The notes below the pieces were generated by a model. That model saw nothing but the letters and a program-made list of their open reading frames with translations, was not told where the DNA came from and ran no database searches. Below are positions 38,345 through 47,626 of a stretch of DNA of 64,000 nucleotides, piece by piece; the stretch's first letter is position 1; every line of letters starts with the position of its first letter. A program made the position numbers and the translations under genes. The stretch lies in NCBI RefSeq assembly GCF_000812665.2, contig NZ_CP014327.1, positions 1 through 64,000 on the forward strand. Direction: 5' to 3'. The DNA is from Falsihalocynthiibacter arcticus. Lineage in GTDB: Bacteria; Pseudomonadota; Alphaproteobacteria; Rhodobacterales; Rhodobacteraceae.

Positions 38345-39340
38345 TTAGATTTTTTGTGCGAGCCGTATGGCTTGCTTTGTTTCTTTTGTATCATGGACGC
38401 GCAAAATCTGAACCCCCTGTGATACCGCTTTGAGCGCCACAGCAAGTGACCCACCGACACGGAGTTCTGCAATTGGTTCTTGCGTAATATCACCGATGAA
38501 TTTTTTCCGCGACGCGCCCAACAGAACGGGGCAACCAAGGGAATGGAACAGGCTAATTCCGCGTAAAATCGCAAGGTTATGGCCTTGAGTTTTGCCAAAA
38601 CCAATACCGGGATCAACAACAATTTGCGCGCGCTCGACACCTGCCTGAACGGCAATTTCAATCCGATGAGCAAGATAGTCGTAAATATCCAGAACTACGT
38701 TCTCATAGCGCGGGTCGACTTGCATGTCTTTTGGTTGTCCTTGCGCGTGCATCAAACAAATCGGGGTTTTCGCCTGCGCAGCGACAGTCGCAATCTTGGC
38801 GTCAAAACCCATCGCGGACACATCATTCACAAATGTTGCGCCTGCGTGCATGGCCGCCTGCGCGACGTCTGATTTGCGTGTATCAATTGAAATCGCAATA
38901 TCACTTTGGGCGCGAACGGTCGCAATTACAGGAACCACCCGCGCAATCTCATCGGAAATCGAAACGTCGAGCGCTCCGGGGCGCGTAGATTCCCCGCCAA
39001 TATCAAGGATGTTGACGCCGTCAGAAATCATTCGCTCTGCCTGCTCAACTGCCGAGGCAGTTGACGCAAATTTGCCTCCGTCAGAAAAACTGTCGGGCGT
39101 CACGTTTAAAATGCCCATAATATTGGGGCTCCCCATGTCCAAGGACGCGATATCAGCGCGCGGAGAGGTCATGCGTTGCAGAACGTCATGTGGGGTTTCA
39201 CGCGCGGGAATGAGGTGCGCAGCGGCCCCCTTTTGTAGGACTTCCACTTGATCAAACCAACACCAACCACCAGCAAGGGCAACGGCGCCTTCTGGCTTTG
39301 CTTGGTCGGTTCGCGGAATGGCGCGGTAGTAAACCGTCAT
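38345..39340 (-). CDS. folP: Dihydropteroate synthase
   Basis: Joins p-aminobenzoate to hydroxymethyl-dihydropterin diphosphate in folate synthesis; the sulfonamide target. The 331-residue protein has about 70 extra N-terminal residues before the TIM barrel, which starts NIMGILNVTPDSFSDGG. GGESTRPGA, SIDTRKSDVAQ and a GFGKTQGHN phosphate loop follow. The N-terminal extension has no recognisable domain. The gene overlaps folB by four bases. Confidence 0.95.
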   Translation of the reverse strand: MTVYYRAIPRTDQAKPEGAVALAGGWCWFDQVEVLQKGAAAHLIPARETPHDVLQRMTSPRADIASLDMGSPNIMGILNVTPDSFSDGGKFASTASAVEQAERMISDGVNILDIGGESTRPGALDVSISDEIARVVPVIATVRAQSDIAISIDTRKSDVAQAAMHAGATFVNDVSAMGFDAKIATVAAQAKTPICLMHAQGQPKDMQVDPRYENVVLDIYDYLAHRIEIAVQAGVERAQIVVDPGIGFGKTQGHNLAILRGISLFHSLGCPVLLGASRKKFIGDITQEPIAELRVGGSLAVALKAVSQGVQILRVHDTKETKQAIRLAQKI

Positions 39341-40221
39341 GCCAGGTCCAAAAACTGGGTGGGGTCTGTGATTTCAACGCCAATCGGGCAGTCCAATCCG
39401 ACGACCTGCCCAGCGTGCTGCTTTGCCAGCCAAAAGGCCAGCCTCTCAGCGCCAAAACTCTGGGGCGGATGAGGGCTATCGAGAACTTGCTTCATTGGCG
39501 CCCAAACGTTGACACGCCCCTGACCGAACCCCCACTCCATTTCCGTACGGCTCCCAACGACACCGACGTGCTCATTGCGCGATGAGAGGGTCCAAGCCGC
39601 GCTGTCCCACGCCAATAACTCCAGCCGTTGGTTGGCAATCTCGTCTTGTGTCGCCGCAAAATCAAGGCACATTTCTGGCAGGAGAAGAACCGGACGGGCA
39701 TGGGTGTGAAAAATCGAGACCCATTCAGAGAGTGACAAGTGATTTGGAACGGCAACGATCAGCGGAGCCAAACCCGACCAATCCGAACGCGCTTTCCCCA
39801 CGGTAAGGGCGTCGCGGACGATCTCGACACCAAGCTTCCCTGCGCCACGATCCAGTTTTTCAATGCGTACGAAAACCCGCTGTGCTTGGGGGGCGGCCAA
39901 AATCAAAGTGGCAATATCTTCTGCCAATGTTTCAAGAAGATTTACGCGAGAACGCGTGAGAGCACTTGAAATAGCGTCCGTAACACGATCATACGAGAGA
40001 ATTTTATCGACATCATCATCGAGCGGCTTTTGGACATCCGAAACCTCAACTACGACGTTGAAGGACAACCGCTGTGTGACCGCGCGCTCAACTTCAAAGG
40101 CTCCAATTTCAACGGCCACAATGTGATCGCGCAGGGAAATACGATCCAAAACACCCGTAGGGCGCAGCACCGAGGATCGCTCAATTGGATGTAAAAAATG
40201 TGCGCTAGGCTCAACTGTCAT
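39337..40221 (-). CDS. folB: Dihydroneopterin aldolase with a C-terminal extension
   Basis: Converts dihydroneopterin to hydroxymethyl-dihydropterin. Of 294 residues only about 35-150 form the FolB fold (DRISLRDHIVAVEIGAFEVE, then LSYDRVTDAISSALTRSRVN LLETLAEDIA in two parts). The remaining about 140 residues (GLAPLIVAVPNHLSLSEWV onward to TDPTQFLDLA) match nothing I know. FolB alone is about 120 residues, so this is a fusion or added domain. The ATG at 40221 is preceded by a weak CGGGA. It overlaps folP by four bases. Confidence 0.88.
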   Translation of the reverse strand: MTVEPSAHFLHPIERSSVLRPTGVLDRISLRDHIVAVEIGAFEVERAVTQRLSFNVVVEVSDVQKPLDDDVDKILSYDRVTDAISSALTRSRVNLLETLAEDIATLILAAPQAQRVFVRIEKLDRGAGKLGVEIVRDALTVGKARSDWSGLAPLIVAVPNHLSLSEWVSIFHTHARPVLLLPEMCLDFAATQDEIANQRLELLAWDSAAWTLSSRNEHVGVVGSRTEMEWGFGQGRVNVWAPMKQVLDSPHPPQSFGAERLAFWLAKQHAGQVVGLDCPIGVEITDPTQFLDLA

Positions 40222-40308
40222 GTGTAATCCCGATTGTTGTCGGATATGTACAGCGCGACTAGCGAGCAAACCAGTAAAATCATCGTTAACGGCGGATGTG
40301 AGCGCAGC

Positions 40309-41016
40309 TTAGGATTTATTCGTCCCAGCCCCGGGTTGGCGATAGAAATAATGCACACCAATCGCTGCGACGCGAGGGAATTTCTTGGACCACGACGGTT
40401 TGACGGCCTTGGTGTGATAATGGGTCGCGCCCTTGGTCAAGGAGCGCGGCACAGCGCCGGACAATAAGGCTGCGGCTATCTTCTGCGTGCTTTTTCGCGC
40501 GGAGGCCTCGTTATAGAGTTCCTTTTTCCCATCGCAAGTATAGGTAAATTGGCATTGGTATTTCTTGCCTGTGCCCTGCTTAATCACACCGCAGACAGAA
40601 TTCGGGTATTTTGCACTTTCGACACGGTTCAAAATAACCTCGGCCACCGCAAATTGCCCTTTAACACTTTCGCCACGCGCCTCAAAATAGAGCGCTTCAC
40701 TCAAGCACGCCCACTGATCATCGCCCGAAGCGGGCTTTTGGGACGCCAACCAGGATTTGCTATACTCAAAACTTTTGGTTTTTGCTGTTTTCTGACTGCG
40801 GCCAATAAAAAACTTGAGAAAGGAGTTGGGATTTTTTTCAGATTGGTGTGTACTGTGTGGAACGGTCTTTGTTCCGGTCACCGTGTCGCTTGCCCAAACG
40901 GGACCAGTCATGGCAACGCACAGGACAAGTCCGCGCAATAGAGGGCCGCGAACCGACTTGGTTGCAGCCCTTGGAAGCGTCGTTTTTATCATCTGGAAAA
41001 ACATATTTTCACCCAT
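40309..41016 (-). CDS. Cell-wall hydrolase, SleB-type (Hydrolase_2)
   Basis: Exported peptidoglycan hydrolase. The conserved SleB/CwlJ domain starts CLSEALYFEARGESVKGQFA, with the catalytic-type Glu, and ends GATHYHTKAVKPSWSKKF. An N-terminal signal anchor (GLVLCVAMTGPVWA) sends it out; a Lys/Ser-rich linker lies between. The start is uncertain: ATG at 41016 (MGENMFFQMIKTTLP) is the first near a plausible leader, with MFFQM or MIKTT downstream alternatives; the frame extends upstream to 41160 without sense. It is a single gene between folB and ppdK. Confidence 0.82.
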   Translation of the reverse strand: MGENMFFQMIKTTLPRAATKSVRGPLLRGLVLCVAMTGPVWASDTVTGTKTVPHSTHQSEKNPNSFLKFFIGRSQKTAKTKSFEYSKSWLASQKPASGDDQWACLSEALYFEARGESVKGQFAVAEVILNRVESAKYPNSVCGVIKQGTGKKYQCQFTYTCDGKKELYNEASARKSTQKIAAALLSGAVPRSLTKGATHYHTKAVKPSWSKKFPRVAAIGVHYFYRQPGAGTNKS

Positions 41017-41226
41017 TTTCAACCCACATCTGTGGATCAGCAGCCCCCACGGCCCCGACCGGCAGGTGATGTAGGCAAAAAAGGTGGGCTTGTCTACACC
41101 TGAATCTTTACTGCGACAAACGTGCGAGAAACCCCCAATTACCCCCAAATATGGAAACAACTGTCAGCAATCAGTTTCGCTCAAATTTATATAAATTAAA
41201 ACAATATCTTAGCCAAAGAAACGCCC

Positions 41227-43791
41227 CTAGGACCGCCACTTGTCTGCAATCGCTAGCTGTGCAGCAGCGAGGCGCGCAACCGGAACGCGATAGGGTGAAC
41301 ACGACACATAATCGAATCCCGCACGCCGACAAAAGGCAATCGATTCTGGATTCCCACCGTGCTCGCCACAGATGCCCAGAACGATCTGAGGACGCGCAGC
41401 GCGGCCGCGTTCCGCACCGATTGTCAGGAGTTCGCCAACGCCGTCCGTGTCCAAAACATGGAAAGGGTCTTCGGCGTAAACACCCAGACGGACATAATCA
41501 AACATGAACCGTGCGGCGTCGTCCCGCGACAACCCATAGGTCATTTGTGTCAAATCGTTTGTTCCGAAACTTAAGAAATCGGTGTTTAGGGCGATATCCC
41601 CAGCGCGTAACGCTGCACGAGGGGTTTCGACCATCACGCCCAAGCGAAAGGTGAAATCCACGCCTTCCGTGAAGCGCACTGCCGCAGCCACGGAATCAAT
41701 TCGTGATTTCACCAATTCCGCTTCTTTTTGCGCGGACACCAGCGGGATCATGATTTCAGGAACAACCGTATCCCCGCGTCGCGTCACTTCAACGGCGGCT
41801 TCGAAAATAGCGCGCGCTTGCATATCATAGATTTCGGGAATTGTGATCCCCAACCGAACGCCCCGCATCCCCAACATCGGATTGAACTCCGTCAAAGCTT
41901 CAATCCGCGCGGTCACCGTCGACAACGGCAAGTCCAATGCTTCTGCGAGTTCATGGATTCCTTCGCGTGTGGAAGGGAGGAATTCATGGAGTGGCGGATC
42001 AAAAAGGCGAATACAAACCGACTGTCCCTTCATGATCTCAAAAAGCTCTATGAAATCAGCGCGTTGCATAGGCATTAAGCGATCCAATGCTGCGCGTCGG
42101 TCTTCTGGCCCATTGGCGAAAATCATTTCACGCATCACCGTTAGCCGGTCGTCTTCAAAGAACATGTGCTCCGTTCGACACAACCCAATACCCTGAGCGG
42201 CAAATCTGCGGGCCGTTTTCGCATCTGAGGGGGTGTCTGCGTTGGCGCGCACATCGATATCACGGGCATCATCCGCCCAGTCGAGGAGGGTCGTAAAGGC
42301 GTCGTCCAAGGCGGCGTCGAGCAATTTTGGCTCCCCCGCCAGCACTTCCCCTAAAGAACCATCAACCGTGAGAAGATCGCCTTCGACAAAGCGGCGATTG
42401 TTGGGTGTGGTGAGTGTTTTATCCTTGGAATTTATCACAAGATCGAACGCACCAACGATACAAGGCAAACCCAATCCGCGTGCAATCACAGCCGCGTGGC
42501 TGGTCATCCCACCTTTTTCAGTCACAACAGCAACAGAAGCGTGCATGCCCCGAATATCTTCGGGGGAGGTTTCACGCCTGACGAGGATCACGGCATCCCC
42601 CTTTGCCGCAGCCGCTTGTGCCGCCGTCGCTGAAAACACGATCCGCCCTAGCGCCGCGCCGGGGCTGGCACCAATACCGCGCGCAAGGATGTCGCGCTCG
42701 GCAAGAGGATCCACATGAGGGTGCAAGAGTTCTGTCAGCGAATGTGGGTTGATCCGCATGATCGCTTCTTCACGCGCAATGACGTCATCACGCGCAAGAT
42801 CAACGGCAATACGCAACGCGGCTCGGGCGCGCCGGTTAACCCGCACCGCATCCAGAATATGCAAAACACCGCCCTCAATCGTGAACTCGATTTGCATTTC
42901 TTCTCGCAAACTGCGCCGCGCCATTCCGCCCAATTCAACAAGGCGATCAAATTGCTCAGGCAACATATCTTGAAGCGAATCTCCTCGCGGGTCTTTGTTT
43001 AAAAACAACGCGTCCCTTTGAGCGCCAAGCGCATCACGGCCTTGGCTCTGGCATTTGTAGCGTCCTGTAATCTGCGGAAGGCCTGTTTCGCTGTCGACAA
43101 ATTGAATAACGCCAGAGCCGCTGTTGTCATGACCAACACCCAGGGCCATTTCTTGCACGACCAACCCAAGACCCGCGTCCTCCGGAGCACCTTTTGCGCT
43201 GCGCAGAAGACGTGCGGTGGTTCCAGACCAAGCGCGCGCCATCGAACGGAGCACCTCGGCGAGCTGCTGGGCTGGGTCTTGCGGAAACTTCTCGTCCGTT
43301 TCATCCTCATAGGCGCGCAGAGCAGATTGCAAGGCGCTGTCCCCATCAGGGTCGTTCTTGTCAAAGGGTTGATCCTCAAACATGTCGGCATCAAGGCGTG
43401 CGACATGAACGGCATAAGCTTGAATAAAGCGCAAATAAAGGGCATTCGCGCTCGCTTTCCCTACCGACAATTCCATCTGTGCATGGCGTGCGTCATTCAT
43501 TCCAATGTTCAAAACGGCGCGCGGACCGCCCCAATCGGGATCTTCGGAACTTGGCCGCACGGAAACAAGGGTACCGTCGCCAAAATCCCGCATCATGGCT
43601 GTGGTATCGGGTAATATTCCGGCTGCAATTCCGGCCACAGCATCAAAGGAAAGCGCAAGTGTGCGAGGAATTGGCATATCCAACCGCACCAGTCGCTGAA
43701 GACATTTGGCGCGCCCGCCGTGCCGTTTGGTCGCAATTGGCGCAGTTGTCGTGATCTGTGTGAACTCTAAAGTTTTCGCATTTTTCTGCAC
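41227..43791 (-). CDS. ppdK: Pyruvate, phosphate dikinase
   Basis: Makes phosphoenolpyruvate from pyruvate with ATP and phosphate (or the reverse). The 854-residue protein has the N-terminal ATP-grasp, the phosphohistidine domain with KGGMTSHAAVIARGLGLPC and the C-terminal PEP-binding barrel with the catalytic Cys in VLGICGEHGGNPES. It is the shorter bacterial form. The start should be GTG at 43791 since AAGGAG stands eight bases before it; the ATG at 43818 is upstream of that site. It sits between the cell-wall hydrolase and glyS. Confidence 0.92.
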   Translation of the reverse strand: MQKNAKTLEFTQITTTAPIATKRHGGRAKCLQRLVRLDMPIPRTLALSFDAVAGIAAGILPDTTAMMRDFGDGTLVSVRPSSEDPDWGGPRAVLNIGMNDARHAQMELSVGKASANALYLRFIQAYAVHVARLDADMFEDQPFDKNDPDGDSALQSALRAYEDETDEKFPQDPAQQLAEVLRSMARAWSGTTARLLRSAKGAPEDAGLGLVVQEMALGVGHDNSGSGVIQFVDSETGLPQITGRYKCQSQGRDALGAQRDALFLNKDPRGDSLQDMLPEQFDRLVELGGMARRSLREEMQIEFTIEGGVLHILDAVRVNRRARAALRIAVDLARDDVIAREEAIMRINPHSLTELLHPHVDPLAERDILARGIGASPGAALGRIVFSATAAQAAAAKGDAVILVRRETSPEDIRGMHASVAVVTEKGGMTSHAAVIARGLGLPCIVGAFDLVINSKDKTLTTPNNRRFVEGDLLTVDGSLGEVLAGEPKLLDAALDDAFTTLLDWADDARDIDVRANADTPSDAKTARRFAAQGIGLCRTEHMFFEDDRLTVMREMIFANGPEDRRAALDRLMPMQRADFIELFEIMKGQSVCIRLFDPPLHEFLPSTREGIHELAEALDLPLSTVTARIEALTEFNPMLGMRGVRLGITIPEIYDMQARAIFEAAVEVTRRGDTVVPEIMIPLVSAQKEAELVKSRIDSVAAAVRFTEGVDFTFRLGVMVETPRAALRAGDIALNTDFLSFGTNDLTQMTYGLSRDDAARFMFDYVRLGVYAEDPFHVLDTDGVGELLTIGAERGRAARPQIVLGICGEHGGNPESIAFCRRAGFDYVSCSPYRVPVARLAAAQLAIADKWRS

Positions 43792-43907
43792 CGCAGCACT
43801 CCTTGTCTCCCAGACCATAACGTTTGAACGAAGGCTGGCAAGCTTTGACGTACCGTTTGCGGCTTAGGACGCCAAATTTGCGCCCTAAACCTGATTTCTT
43901 GCGATCT

Positions 43908-45995
43908 TCAACCTTCGATTTTACCCAAATCCGCAACCGTAAGACACAGCGTGCGAATACGATTTAGTAAATTCAAACGATTGCGCCGTGTGATCTGACT
44001 GTCGGTATTAATCTGAACCGAGTCGAAGAATGCATCAATCGGCGCTCGGAGCGCGGCCATGGCGCTCATTGCGCCCGCGAAATCTTCGGCCTCGATGGCC
44101 GGAGAGATCGCAGCCTCGCCAGTGTCTAGTGCTACAAATAACGCTTTCTCTTCGTCCGCTTGGGCATATTTCACATCCGCCCCATAGGAGTACTCCACAC
44201 CATCTTTTTCTTCGGCTTGCGAGAGAATATTGTTGGCTCGCTTAAACCCTTGAAGAAGGTTTTCACCGTCATCCGTTTTCAAAAACGCAGCCAAGGCATC
44301 CGCGCGCTTCACAAGAAGTGTCAGATCATCATTCGCAGGCATCGCAAGACAGGCGTCGATCACATCAAAGCGAATACCTTGGTCCTTCAGGTATGTTTTC
44401 AAACGGTCATGGAAAAAAGCCAGTAGGTTTTCTGTCGGGGCGGCCTCACCTGAATTAAGCGCAAGTTCGTGACGTATAAATTGCGCGTCCGCAAAGCGTT
44501 CCAACGGCAAACGCACGTTGTTTTCCAAGACCAAACGGATCACACCAAGTGCGGCGCGGCGCAGGGCAAACGGATCTTTTGACCCCGTTGGTTTCTCATC
44601 TACCGCCCAAAACCCAGTTAAAGTGTCCAACTTATCGGCGAGGGCTATTGCCACAGAGACAGGCTCGCTTGGGACATCGTCACTGGGACCAAGGGGCGAG
44701 TAATGCGCTTCACAGGCATTCGCGACGGGCTGCGGATGTCCGGCTTCCTCGGCATAATAACGTCCCATAAGCCCTTGAAGTTCCGGAAATTCATAGACCA
44801 TTTCACTCGAAAGATCGGCTTTGGTAACCTGTGCTGCAAGGGCTGTCATTTCGACATCAGCACCAACGACTGGCGCTAAATCCCGCGCGAGTGCTTCAAT
44901 CCGGTCGATCCGGTCGGCCTGCGTTCCAAGCTTATTATGGAAGGTGACATTCGCGAGCGACTTCGTCCACGACGCCATGTCAGATTTGGCAATCCTCAGA
45001 TCATTTTCCCAGAAGAATTTGGCATCCGAGAGCCGCGCGAACAGAACCTTTTGGTTCCCCGCGAGGATTGTTTTGCCGTTATCCGTGGTTTCTCGATTTG
45101 CCACGGTGACAAATTTCTCGATACGGTTTGTTTTTGGATTGCGCACAGAGAAGAACTTTTGGTGCTCTTTCATCGAGGTTTGCAGGACTTCAACGGGCAA
45201 CCCGAGGAAGTCTTCGGCAATATCGCCCATCAGGACAACAGGCCATTCCACTAGCCCTGCGACCTCTGCCAACAATCCTTTGTCTTCAACGATTTCAAAT
45301 CCCTGAGCAAAGGCCGCGTTGGTAGCATCGTTCCATATGTGGTCTGCGCGTTCTTCAGATGAGAGCACGACGTATGCCGATTTCAGCTTGCGTTGGTAAT
45401 CGTCGAAATGGGCAATTTTGAGCGATTTTGGCGCCATAAAACGATGGCCGAATGTAACGTCTGACGCTTTGATGCCGTCGACATCCAATGATACGACTGT
45501 GGTGCCAGTTTCGTCACTCAAAATACAGAGTATAGAGTGCAACGGACGCACCCATTTTAGGCTCCCTGTTCCCCAGCGCATGGATTTTGGCCACGGAAAA
45601 TTGCGGATTGCCGCTTCGAGCGTTTCCGCGACAATCTCAGCCGCAGGCCGCCCCGCCTTTTTGGTCACCGCGAAATAGACTTGGCCTTTTTTGTCATCGC
45701 GAATTTGCAGATCGTCCATCGTGAGCCCTGCGCCGCGCAGGAAGCCTTCGATTGCTTTTTCCGGCGCACCGACTTTCGGGCCTTTGCGCTCTTCAATGGT
45801 GTCGGGGCTCTCGGCGAGGAGGCCTTCGACGGATAGCGCGAGCCGTCGTGGCGTTGAGAAGGCCCCCGCTGACGCGTAGGTCAGGCCCGCGTCAACCAGC
45901 CCGTCCGTTACAAGCTTTTTCAAATCCGCCGCAGCGCGGGTTTGCATGCGTGCGGGAATTTCTTCGGAGAAGATTTCGATCAGTAGGTCGGCCAT
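43908..45995 (-). CDS. glyS: Glycyl-tRNA synthetase beta subunit
   Basis: Large subunit of the alpha2-beta2 glycyl-tRNA synthetase; binds and positions tRNA-Gly and supplies an HD-like editing or anticodon domain. The 695-residue protein begins MADLLIEIFSEEIPARMQTR and has VEWPVVLMGDIAEDFLGLP, FPWPKSMRWGTG and the ALADKLDTLTGFW motif. Upstream on the same strand lie a DUF6446 gene (3-base gap) and glyQ. Confidence 0.97.
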   Translation of the reverse strand: MADLLIEIFSEEIPARMQTRAAADLKKLVTDGLVDAGLTYASAGAFSTPRRLALSVEGLLAESPDTIEERKGPKVGAPEKAIEGFLRGAGLTMDDLQIRDDKKGQVYFAVTKKAGRPAAEIVAETLEAAIRNFPWPKSMRWGTGSLKWVRPLHSILCILSDETGTTVVSLDVDGIKASDVTFGHRFMAPKSLKIAHFDDYQRKLKSAYVVLSSEERADHIWNDATNAAFAQGFEIVEDKGLLAEVAGLVEWPVVLMGDIAEDFLGLPVEVLQTSMKEHQKFFSVRNPKTNRIEKFVTVANRETTDNGKTILAGNQKVLFARLSDAKFFWENDLRIAKSDMASWTKSLANVTFHNKLGTQADRIDRIEALARDLAPVVGADVEMTALAAQVTKADLSSEMVYEFPELQGLMGRYYAEEAGHPQPVANACEAHYSPLGPSDDVPSEPVSVAIALADKLDTLTGFWAVDEKPTGSKDPFALRRAALGVIRLVLENNVRLPLERFADAQFIRHELALNSGEAAPTENLLAFFHDRLKTYLKDQGIRFDVIDACLAMPANDDLTLLVKRADALAAFLKTDDGENLLQGFKRANNILSQAEEKDGVEYSYGADVKYAQADEEKALFVALDTGEAAISPAIEAEDFAGAMSAMAALRAPIDAFFDSVQINTDSQITRRNRLNLLNRIRTLCLTVADLGKIEG

Positions 45996-45998
45996 GAT

Positions 45999-46532
45999 TT
46001 ATTCTTTCTCAGAAGGGACTGGAGGACAGGATGCAGGGACAGGATCGCCGTTGAAAGCATGCTCGCCACAGGTGTTGATTTGGTGCCAGGCATAGGCGCG
46101 CCCATCGTCGTAGACGGCGATCACACGATCAATCCCATAAATGATATTTGCTTGGCCCAAATAGGCGGTCGCGGCGCCCGTTTCGATGTCGGCCCCAAGT
46201 TTGCGGGCGTCAAAGCAGGAAAACTGTTTGGGAGCTACCAGCGGTTCGGCTGCGGGATAGGTTTGGAATGTTTCTGTCATCATGGCATTCGACATGGGCG
46301 TTGTAAAACACGCGCGATATCGGATCGGGGAACTGTCGGCGTCTATACCCTCGAACCCGGCAATAAGCATAGGTTCGGGAGCTTGGGTGACGAGGTTGGT
46401 TATCTGGATATTGGCATTCTCGGACGAAGCCTCAACGGTTTCGTAAAAGCCATATTCCTGCAAATAATACATCGCACCGCCGGCGATCAATGCTGTAATC
46501 ACGATTGCACCTGCAATGAGTTTCCCGATCAT
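45999..46532 (-). CDS. DUF6446 membrane-anchored protein
   Basis: A 177-residue protein with an N-terminal membrane anchor ([19 protein letters not shown]). The periplasmic part has [36 protein letters not shown] and a Cys-rich end ([21 protein letters not shown]). Rhodobacteraceae carry it between glyQ and glyS; its role is unknown. The ATG at 46532 overlaps the glyQ stop as ATGA, and glyS starts three bases after its end, so the three are tightly coupled. Confidence 0.84.
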   Translation of the reverse strand: MIGKLIAGAIVITALIAGGAMYYLQEYGFYETVEASSENANIQITNLVTQAPEPMLIAGFEGIDADSSPIRYRACFTTPMSNAMMTETFQTYPAAEPLVAPKQFSCFDARKLGADIETGAATAYLGQANIIYGIDRVIAVYDDGRAYAWHQINTCGEHAFNGDPVPASCPPVPSEKE

Positions 46533-47484
46533 AATTGCGCCTGCTCTTGTGCAACCCAGCCACCGGCCTCGGTTTGCACAAAGGCGTCGGCACAAGCTTT
46601 GGACAAGGTCCGCACGCGTCCGATATAGGCCTGGCGTTCGGTTACCGAAATCACGCCGCGCGCATCGAGAAGGTTGAACAAGTGGCTGGCCTTAATCGCT
46701 TGATCATAGGCCGGATGCACCATGACAATGCGCTTGCCCGTTTTGGGATCAACATAGGGCTGATCCAAAATCGTTTTGCACTCGGCTTCCGCATCCAAGA
46801 AATGCTGCAAAAGCACATCTGTGTTGGCAATGTCAAAATTCCAGCGGCTGTACTCTTGCTCGGTTTGACGGAACACATCGCCATAACTCAAGGCTGTGGG
46901 CGACGCCGGATCATTATACGGCATGTCCATCACGTGATCGACGCCAAGAATATACATCGCCAAGCGTTCAAGACCATAGGTCAACTCGCCCGACACTGGG
47001 TGGCAATCATGGCCACCTACTTGCTGAAAATAGGTAAACTGACTGACTTCCATACCGTCACACCAAACTTCCCATCCAAGGCCCCATGCGCCAAGGGTTG
47101 GGCTTTCCCAATCGTCCTCAACAAAACGAATGTCATGGATTTCCATATCCACCCCGATGGCGGCGAGGGACCCAAGATAGAGTTCCTGAAGCTCGGGGGG
47201 CTTGGTTTAATCACGACTTGATACTGATAGTAATGTTGCAAGCGGTTTGGGTTTTCCCCATAGCGCCCATCAGTCGGGCGGCGCGACGGCTGAACATAGG
47301 CCGCGGCCCATGGCTTGCTGCCAAGCGAGCGCAACGTCGTGGCGGGGTGGAACGTTCCCGCGCCGACTTCCATGTCATAGGGTTGCAAAACGGCACAGCC
47401 CTGCTCCGCCCAATAGTTTTGCAAACGCAGGATGATCTCCTGAAAGCTTCTAGGTTTGGTTTTCGAGTTTGAAGCGGCGGACAT
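46529..47484 (-). pseudogene. glyQ: Glycyl-tRNA synthetase alpha subunit, frameshifted
   Basis: Catalytic class II subunit that adenylates glycine; essential with glyS. The N-terminus ([40 protein letters not shown]) is intact to IKPSPP, then the frame breaks in the six-G run (plus strand) at 47195-47200: one more base restores [16 protein letters not shown] and [20 protein letters not shown], giving about 318 residues with class II motifs 2 and 3. As written there are two open pieces of 155 and 207 residues. Since the enzyme is indispensable, the lesion is very probably not real. Confidence 0.93.
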
Positions 47485-47626
47485 GGCGGATCCTTATGAA
47501 AATTCCCGTTCCAAATACGCAACCCTTCGCGAAGGGTCAATTGCTTGCTCTTGCATTATTGGCTCGCAATGCGCAAAACAAGACAAATAGCGCAACAGAT
47601 ATCCAACAAAGGGAAACCCGACCGCC

